Below are positions 58,405 through 64,000 of a stretch of 64,000 nt of DNA, in pieces. The notes below the pieces were generated by a model. It ran no database searches, was not told the origin of the DNA, and worked only from the letters and a program-made list of their open reading frames with translations. Both the position numbers and the translations under genes were made by a program. How positions within the stretch are numbered: position 1 is the stretch's first letter; each line of letters starts with the position of its first letter. The stretch comes from Tilletia caries (lineage: Eukaryota > Basidiomycota > Exobasidiomycetes > Tilletiales > Tilletiaceae). The stretch covers positions 1,674,001 through 1,738,000 of the forward strand of contig JALUTQ010000039.1 in NCBI GenBank assembly GCA_032718865.1, given 5' to 3'.

Positions 58405-59890
58405 TCAGGGCGATAACGAGATATCGCCTTCTCTCGAGACCTCGCGGATCATTGTAGATCCGCCGGCACAAATCATAGGTACGTAACTCGCCGTGACGGC
58501 GGGCGGCAGCACCTGCACAGCGGATTCACTCTTCGTCCGCTGCAGCCGCCTAGCGGGCATACTCTTATGCCGCATAAACTGCTGGTGGAACGTCTTCGTT
58601 TCCGTCTTCATCTGCTCCTCGAAGCCTGGCTCGGTCTCGCGGATGTACTGCCGAGGTTGACACATCGCTGGGTAGAACTTGTAGAAGCCCGCGTACCCGC
58701 CGGAGAGGATGTAGAGCTCGGGATAGTGGCATTGTGGCCAGTCTTGCGCAAGGGACCGGTCGAGATCGCGGAGGGCAGACGCCATCTTCGGCGCGCGCTT
58801 CTGCGAAAATTCACAGTGGAATATGAGCACATGCTTGTGGGCCCGGTTAGTACCTGTCGTCGTCCGAGGCGGGAGCTTGTCCGAGTTGGCGTTGAGACCG
58901 GAACGAGGGGTGAGGAGGTATTCCTTGATTTCGTCCAAGGTGCGCAGGTTGACCGCGCCTGGAATATGCCCGCCCTGGTATTCGTACGAATACCGACAGT
59001 CGATGACGGTGTATCCGCTCACGACATCGTCGAAGCCGCCGTTCAGGAGCTGGATCATGGTCTCCGGCTTGAGTCGCATTAACCGGTCGTCTCCACCGTT
59101 TTCTGCCGGTAGGATGTACTTTCCGACTGCATCGTTGCCCATCCCCGAAGAAGAAGTAGCTGCGAGGAACTCTGCAGCCGTAGCTGTCGACATCGTTACA
59201 GCCTTTTGAAGGACAGGCCGTTTTCTGTGAAGCAGAAAGGGGGGGGGGAAGAACGAAAGAAAGGATGTGAGTACGAGAGATCGGACGAGCTTGGATCGCA
59301 TGGAATGACAATCCAACTGACCCCATCATTCCACCGGGGCGAGCAGCCGGCTTGATCGATTCTACAGCAGCGGAGCTTCCACTCCTACTGCGGAGCGCAG
59401 GGATGGAAGTCCTCTTCTTCATTGGCGGCTCCTTCGTAGGACTCCAGCCGAAGTAATCGCGCAAAGGCGAGGGGGAATGGTCGTCGCGGGCGGCCCGATT
59501 TCGGATCTTGGCGGTCGTCCCGACTCCGGAGGATCCAGCTATTGTCGATGTTGTTGCTGTTGCTGATGTTGCTGCTGCTGACGCTGCTAGTGCTGCTAAT
59601 GACTGTGATGTGCCGGGGAAGGCCAGCGAAGGGCTGCTGAGGGAGAGCTCTGTTCCGAACATTCTGCTGAGCGGGGATAGGGCGTCAGCGGCACCGAGGT
59701 TCGGGGACTGTCGGTTGAGCTGGGTGCCAAGTGCGGCGCCGAGGGAGGATGTCCTTCGAAAGGACGAGCGAGCGGCGAGGTGCTCAAGGGAATCTGAAAA
59801 CGACAGGCTGCTCTCGAAGGACTTGTCGAAGTCGGGCGGGAGCGAATACTCCTCGTTGGTGTTGGTGTTGGTGTTGTTGTTGTTGCTCAT
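58405..59890 (-). CDS. CDC25: CDC25 M-phase inducer phosphatase
   Basis: Dual-specificity phosphatase that activates CDK1 by removing inhibitory phosphates. Start MSNNNNTNTNTNEEYSLPPD at 59890; about 190-residue Ser-rich regulatory N-terminus with several SP sites (SLSSPSLAF, SPSPLRDYFGWSPTK). An intron (about 59,320-59,222) leads to KRPVLQKAVTMSTATAAEF. The rhodanese-type catalytic domain has VIDCRYSYEYQGGHIPGAVN, the P-loop VLIFHCEFSQKRAPKMASAL (Cys and Arg of HCxxxxxR), YPELYILSGGYAGFYKFYP and a C-terminal tail. All catalytic residues are present. Length about 470 residues, normal for a fungal CDC25. Confidence 0.93.
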
Positions 59891-60209
59891 GCTCGAAGAT
59901 GCGCACAAAGGCTGGCAGCTGGCAGGACGGCGGGCGAGATCGGTCTGGGTTGGTAGCTGACCGATGCAGATCAGAGAGCGAAGGCGGCAGCGGCAGCGAC
60001 AGCGACAGCGACGGCGGCAGCGACGGCGGCAGCGGAATGGCAGCGGGAGGTGGGTGGTGGACAGAGAGTGAACAGAAAGAAACACTGCAGCAGTTGGACG
60101 GGGGGCATCACTACTAGTCTCATCGGATCAGCCTGTCTGCGCACTCGCATCGCGTTACAATTTGACTCTGTAATGCCTCGTTACAAAAAATTGAAACTCC
60201 GCTTTACGC

Positions 60210-60530
60210 GTGATGAATTGCGAAGCTTGTCCGTGTGGTAGCCGCTCAGACCCCCTCGCGGCTAAATCACTTCGGTCTCCTCAGTTGGTCCGTCAGTGGC
60301 AGCACTTGTGGTCTGTAGACCCTCGTCACCGGGACTACCGCCGCCTCCGCACCACCCCACCTTCTTCGAAGCCGGGACCTCATTTGGCCTCGATGCCCAG
60401 GAAGGTCTTGGGCCTCTGGCTCCAAGCCAAGACAGGACATGGGGATTTTGCCCCATACACTGCCAGTCGGCTGCGAGGATCCTCACCCATCGCGAGGATC
60501 TCGCAGGATCATCGTGAGGCTGAGTGAGGC
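60210..60530 (+). pseudogene. Relic of a non-LTR retrotransposon (C-terminal piece)
   Basis: A frame of about 100 residues contains LASMPRKVLGLWLQAKTGHG DFAPY, which resembles the LRTGHGxFxxYxxRF segment after the RNase H domain of fungal LINE elements. No reverse transcriptase nearby and the Cys-rich end is gone. Weak evidence. Confidence 0.4.
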
Positions 60531-60902
60531 TAACCCGACCCAGGATTTCCCACGATCATTTTGGGCTCAATCGTTGACCTTTGTCGTCTGATCGTCAGAG
60601 CAAGAAGGAAAAGGGAAGAGATGCCTGGGGCCGCGAATCAATTGCGACTGGATGCGAGTTCCTACTCACGTCAACGTGTAAAACGCAGCAGAGCCCAGAA
60701 CATAGCATCGATAACAGGAGTACAAGACAAGAGACAGAAAGAAAACCGGAACTAGGGAATAGGGAATGAGGATAATGGAAACCAAAGCCGGGAGAAGAAA
60801 AAGGAACAGGAGCCCGCTCCTGGTCGGTGGCGACTGGCGAGTGAGATTCGAGAAGAAAGGCGAGCGAGGTCGGAGCTTGGAGCAGAAGACGAAACCTTGA
60901 GC

Positions 60903-61166
60903 CAGTGCTCGGCAAAAAAAGTCATATTTAAGAGTCATGTTTATGACATGACAGAATATGATCCTATTTATTCATATGACATGACCGGGTTTTGGCCGAA
61001 AAAAATGGCGGTCATATTTATATGACATATGACTTAACATGACCGGAATATGACTAAATATGACCAAATATGACCAGTCTAATTTCACTCATATCCGACA
61101 TGACCATATATGATCCTATATGATCCTATATGATCATATATGACCTTTCAAATATGACCGGCACTA
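60903..61166. mobile_element. AT-rich hAT-type MITE or hAT element terminus
   Basis: About 264 bp, strongly AT-rich, with more than ten copies of ATATGACC or GGTCATAT in both orientations. Ends resemble each other inverted: left CAGTGCTCGG, right CCGGCACTA. No convincing 8-bp target duplication was found, so the boundaries are tentative. Confidence 0.6.
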
Positions 61167-61316
61167 GTTTTTAGGTTTAAAGTTGGCGGAGATGGACGGC
61201 AGCCGGGCTGCGGCCTGGGTTTAAAATCCCGGAATTGCTGAGGCTGATGAGTGATGACCGCACCCCCCCTTTGAAACTGCTCATTGCCCGATCCCCAGCT
61301 CCTCCGCGCTGTCGAG

Positions 61317-62997
61317 ATGGCCCCCAACATGAGCAGCTGCAAACGACCAGCAACCATCACATCAGAGGATCACGTCAACATCAAGCGCGTTCGCAACGAC
61401 AATACTGCAGGTCTCAATGGTGAGTTGGAACCCTCACTCCCCTGTTATCAATGCTGCCAACGTCGGTTTCAGCGTCGTTGACATCGTTCCTCACTCTATC
61501 CGCTTTGCTGTTCAGAAGCATCCATCGATACTCAGGATGCAGCCTTCTCCCTGGCCGACACCGCACACTCGCAGCCATCTCCCACTTCCAGCTCAAGCTC
61601 CGCATCCACTGGATTGTCATGCTCAGGTCAGTTCACTCATCTGCATGTCATCTGTTACGGCATCTGTGCGAAGCGGTCCCTGACGACTTTCTTTCGTCCG
61701 TTCTTGACTCTTACAGACGGACGCCTGGAATCCAACGCTCCTCGCGGCAAATCAAGCATCGATACAGTCCACACAGAAGCCCCAGTGAACGACGGCTCGC
61801 TCCGCTCTTCCATTGTGGGTGAGTTTGAGCATTCCTTAGGTTACGATGGCGTTTCGGCGCGTTGAGCTAATCACGCCCACTGTCTCTTCCACAGATAACG
61901 CTCAGTCCCCAGAACAAGGACAGATTGCTCGCCTCTCACTCTCACCATTTCGCCCGAGTGAGGCGCCGTCTCCTTCCGCCGCGCCGCACACACCTCAGTC
62001 TACCATCAAAGTCGAGCCGGTGGCAGCAGCGCGGCCTGAATGGATTGCTCCCGTTACTTGGCGTCCCGTTGGACGGTACATTCGCGTTCGGAACGTCCCG
62101 TTGCTCGGTCAAGGCTCGAACGGAGAAGTTGCTCGCGTCCTGGACGCTCTCGGGGGGTCGATGCGCGCGCGCAAACGCGTCAGCTTCCTCAACAGCCCGC
62201 CTCGTTCCCTGCTATTCGAGATCAAAGCACTCACGCGCTTGCAAGGCCACAAGGGGATCACGGAGCTGATCGACATCTGCTACACGACGCACAAGGTCGA
62301 TCTCATCATGCCGATCTACTGGGGATGCCTCCAAGATCTGTTCGATCAGGCGGAGGGTCGCGGACTCGTCACTTCGCTGGCCAAGAATCTTACGCTCCAG
62401 CTCCTCGTCGCCGTCTCGTACATCCATCGTCAGGGGCTCATCCACCTCGACATCACGCCGGGCAACCTGATGCTCACCAGGGATTGTGTCCTCAAAGTGG
62501 GCGACTTCGGTATCGCTGCCCTGGCTGGACACGATGAAGACACGCGAACCTTCGGCACGTTTGGTTATACCGCCCCTGAGTGCCTGCTCGGTTCGACAAA
62601 GCCCACCTGCCAGGCGGATGTTTGGTCGACTGGATGCGTGATTGCGCACCTCTTCCTGGATCGTCCCCTTTTCGCCGAGTCACACGACGCCGCCAGCTCA
62701 ATCCAGGATATTCTCCACTTCACTGGCCATCCGGGTGGGCCTGTCTTTCCTCGGGCCCGGTTCTCGCCGTCTGCCTTCGACTTGCCAATGGACTGGCCTC
62801 CGGTAGAATCACAAGCAACGAACATCCTCCAAGACGCGGACGGGGATGCAGCGGACGTTGTGGAGAAGATGCTCTGTCTTCAGCCAAACCGTCGGCCTCA
62901 CCTGGCGACCTTCTTCACCCATTGTCTCTTCAGCAACAGCCCGCCCTCAAACAAGGTCAACCCCATGCTACCTCGCATCAATGCCTCCATCCAATGA
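61317..62997 (+). CDS. CMGC-like serine/threonine protein kinase
   Basis: Four exons (61317-61419, 61516-61626, 61717-61818, 61895-62997), phase-1 introns. About 190-residue Ser/Pro-rich N-terminus, then a compact kinase domain. This has the glycine loop PLLGQGSNGEVARVLDA, candidate ATP-binding Lys in RARKRVSF, and helix-C Glu in LLFEIKALTRL. The catalytic loop is LIHLDITPGNLML (HLD instead of HRD, Asp and Asn kept). DFG is in VGDFGIAALAG, with GTFGYTAPECLLG (APE) and ADVWSTGCVIAHLFLDRPLF, as in CDK/MAPK relatives. The HLD variant means an atypical non-RD activation mode. It ends 56 bp from the convergent hAT transposase, so it may be a host gene or cargo of that element. Confidence 0.85.
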
Positions 62998-63053
62998 GCG
63001 CGTCGGCGAGGAGCAGTATCAAAATCTATGCGTCTTCCATCAATCTTGATCAT

Positions 63054-64000
63054 TCAATCCATTTCTTTCACGAGTCCATCTGTCATCATAGACGCGCTCG
63101 CATCCAGTCTCAAAGCAATTCCATCCAGGCTCAAAGCAATTCGATCTCGGCATTTCTTCTGAAAGTTAGCTGACTGCGTTTGAGGCTTCGTCTTGGTCCG
63201 GCCTGAGGAGCGGTTGCGGATGCGGTCGATGCGCTTGGGGGCATTCTTGTTTGGCTGGCTCTTCTTCCTCTTGGTGTCATCAGGGTTGGGAAGTCGCTCG
63301 TGGCTGTAAGCTACCTTCAAGGCCTGCTCCGATAGCCCAGCAAGCTCGTCGGCCCCAGTCAGCAGCCAGTGTCTGGTGGTCACGAGTCTGGAGATGCTGG
63401 CCGCCGACAGGCTGGCCCTTCGATTGGTGCTGACGAGTGCCGCCTGGGAGAAGACGCGCTCGACGGCGGAAGAAGAGCCAGGGATCGCGAGGACGATGCG
63501 CGCAAGCTTTGCTATCGTTGGGAAGACAGCCTCATTGTCCCGCCACCACTTGTACGGCGTGCCGTCCGTTTCTCTCCACGGGCAGGTCTTCGGATCGAGG
63601 TATCGAGCGACTTCGTCTTCCTGAGAGCCATCGTCCTGTGATATGGCTGATTCCTCTGCCGCCTGCTCTCTGCGGGCGCGTGCTGCTGAACAGGGTGAGG
63701 GTGGGTCCGCGTTGGTAGCGGGAAGCTGGGACATTTGCAAGGCCGGAGACGAATCAGGGGACTTGATATCGATCAGCTCGTCCAAAAGCTCGCGCAATGC
63801 AGTCTCCGCCCTCAACCGGTAGGCTGGGTACGATATCTTGAAGAGCTTGCGGTTGTTTGGGTGTAACAGAGTGGCGGCAAGGACGACACGATTACGAAGG
63901 GCCATCTCCCTGTACTTGCGCAGCTTGACCTCCATCGCGTTCAAGAACTTGGCGATCTCCTTTTTGGTATCGTCGTCCAACTCCTTGTCCGACTCAGTCA
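63054..64000 (-). CDS. hAT-family transposase, C-terminal part (5' end beyond the right edge)
   Basis: Cut-and-paste transposase. The frame is open to the window edge (TESDKELDDDTKKEIAKFLN). It has the hAT ARNLLAATLLHP-like LRNRVVLAATLLHPNNRKLF, then a spacer rich in Ser/Glu. The diagnostic dimerisation region YKWWRDNEAVFPTIAKLARI and VLAIPGSSSAVERVFSQAAL STNRR follows. A basic tail (KRKKSQPNKNAPKRIDRIRN) follows and the stop is at 63054. The catalytic N-terminal part lies outside the window, so activity cannot be judged. Confidence 0.88.
   Translation of the reverse strand, partial: TESDKELDDDTKKEIAKFLNAMEVKLRKYREMALRNRVVLAATLLHPNNRKLFKISYPAYRLRAETALRELLDELIDIKSPDSSPALQMSQLPATNADPPSPCSAARARREQAAEESAISQDDGSQEDEVARYLDPKTCPWRETDGTPYKWWRDNEAVFPTIAKLARIVLAIPGSSSAVERVFSQAALVSTNRRASLSAASISRLVTTRHWLLTGADELAGLSEQALKVAYSHERLPNPDDTKRKKSQPNKNAPKRIDRIRNRSSGRTKTKPQTQSANFQKKCRDRIALSLDGIALRLDASASMMTDGLVKEMD

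Larger units (their letters stand above)
59891..61316. other. Intergenic 1.4 kb with transposon relics
   Basis: Contains GGCAGCGACAGCGACAGCGAC-type simple repeat (59,985-60,045), a LINE relic and a hAT-type MITE (listed separately). Confidence 0.55.

Overview
This window is nuclear DNA of a filamentous or dimorphic fungus, most probably a basidiomycete. Genes carry many short introns (about 55-140 nt, GTRNGT...YAG), coding regions are GC-rich, and the set of genes is fungal: a YHM2-type carrier, SPT20/SAGA, RQC1, CTF18, a peroxisomal dienoyl-CoA reductase ending in SKL, NUP192 and CDC25. I cannot place it to genus from sequence alone.

Layout. Positions 1-20,700 are a compact housekeeping block: a coiled-coil protein (partial), YHM2, an MPR1-like acetyltransferase with a 7-nt microexon, tRNA-Val(AAC), a bifunctional PFKFB, SPT20 with a very long polyglutamine tract, an NME6-like nucleoside diphosphate kinase, RQC1, CTF18 and SPS19. 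Positions 20,840-34,990 are a mobile-element zone. It holds a complete short LTR retroelement without pol (261-bp identical LTRs, GTGAC target duplication), a TLC-domain gene, a decayed Fanzor (eukaryotic TnpB-like RNA-guided nuclease) gene, and an EI24-family membrane protein gene split in an exon by a 4,195-bp PIF/Harbinger transposon. That transposon has both its genes (DDE transposase and Myb/SANT partner) and an exact 3-bp target duplication (TGG).

Positions 35,000-43,500 return to host genes (ExoIII-type AP endonuclease, secreted type-B carboxylesterase, OTU1) with a 741-bp Mutator-like MITE between two of them. Positions 43,800-48,000 are a second accessory zone: a second, better preserved Fanzor with a relocated catalytic glutamate, A-rich DNA with CACGTG repeats, a chimeric gene fragment joining proteasome beta-1 exons to a prohibitin exon, and two TA-flanked MITEs. 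Positions 48,700-60,000 hold an MFS transporter, the large nucleoporin NUP192 and CDC25. Positions 60,200-64,000 hold a LINE relic, an AT-rich hAT-type MITE, a CMGC-like protein kinase and, tail-to-tail with it, a hAT transposase running off the right edge.

Host genes show ordinary eukaryotic organisation with divergent promoters (SPT20/NME6, CTF18/SPS19) and convergent ends. The most unusual content is the number of different, mostly recent mobile elements in two clusters, including two unrelated-looking Fanzor copies with different active-site layouts and a clean transposon insertion into a membrane-protein gene. All gene models are hand-made from reading frames and splice signals; no database search was possible.
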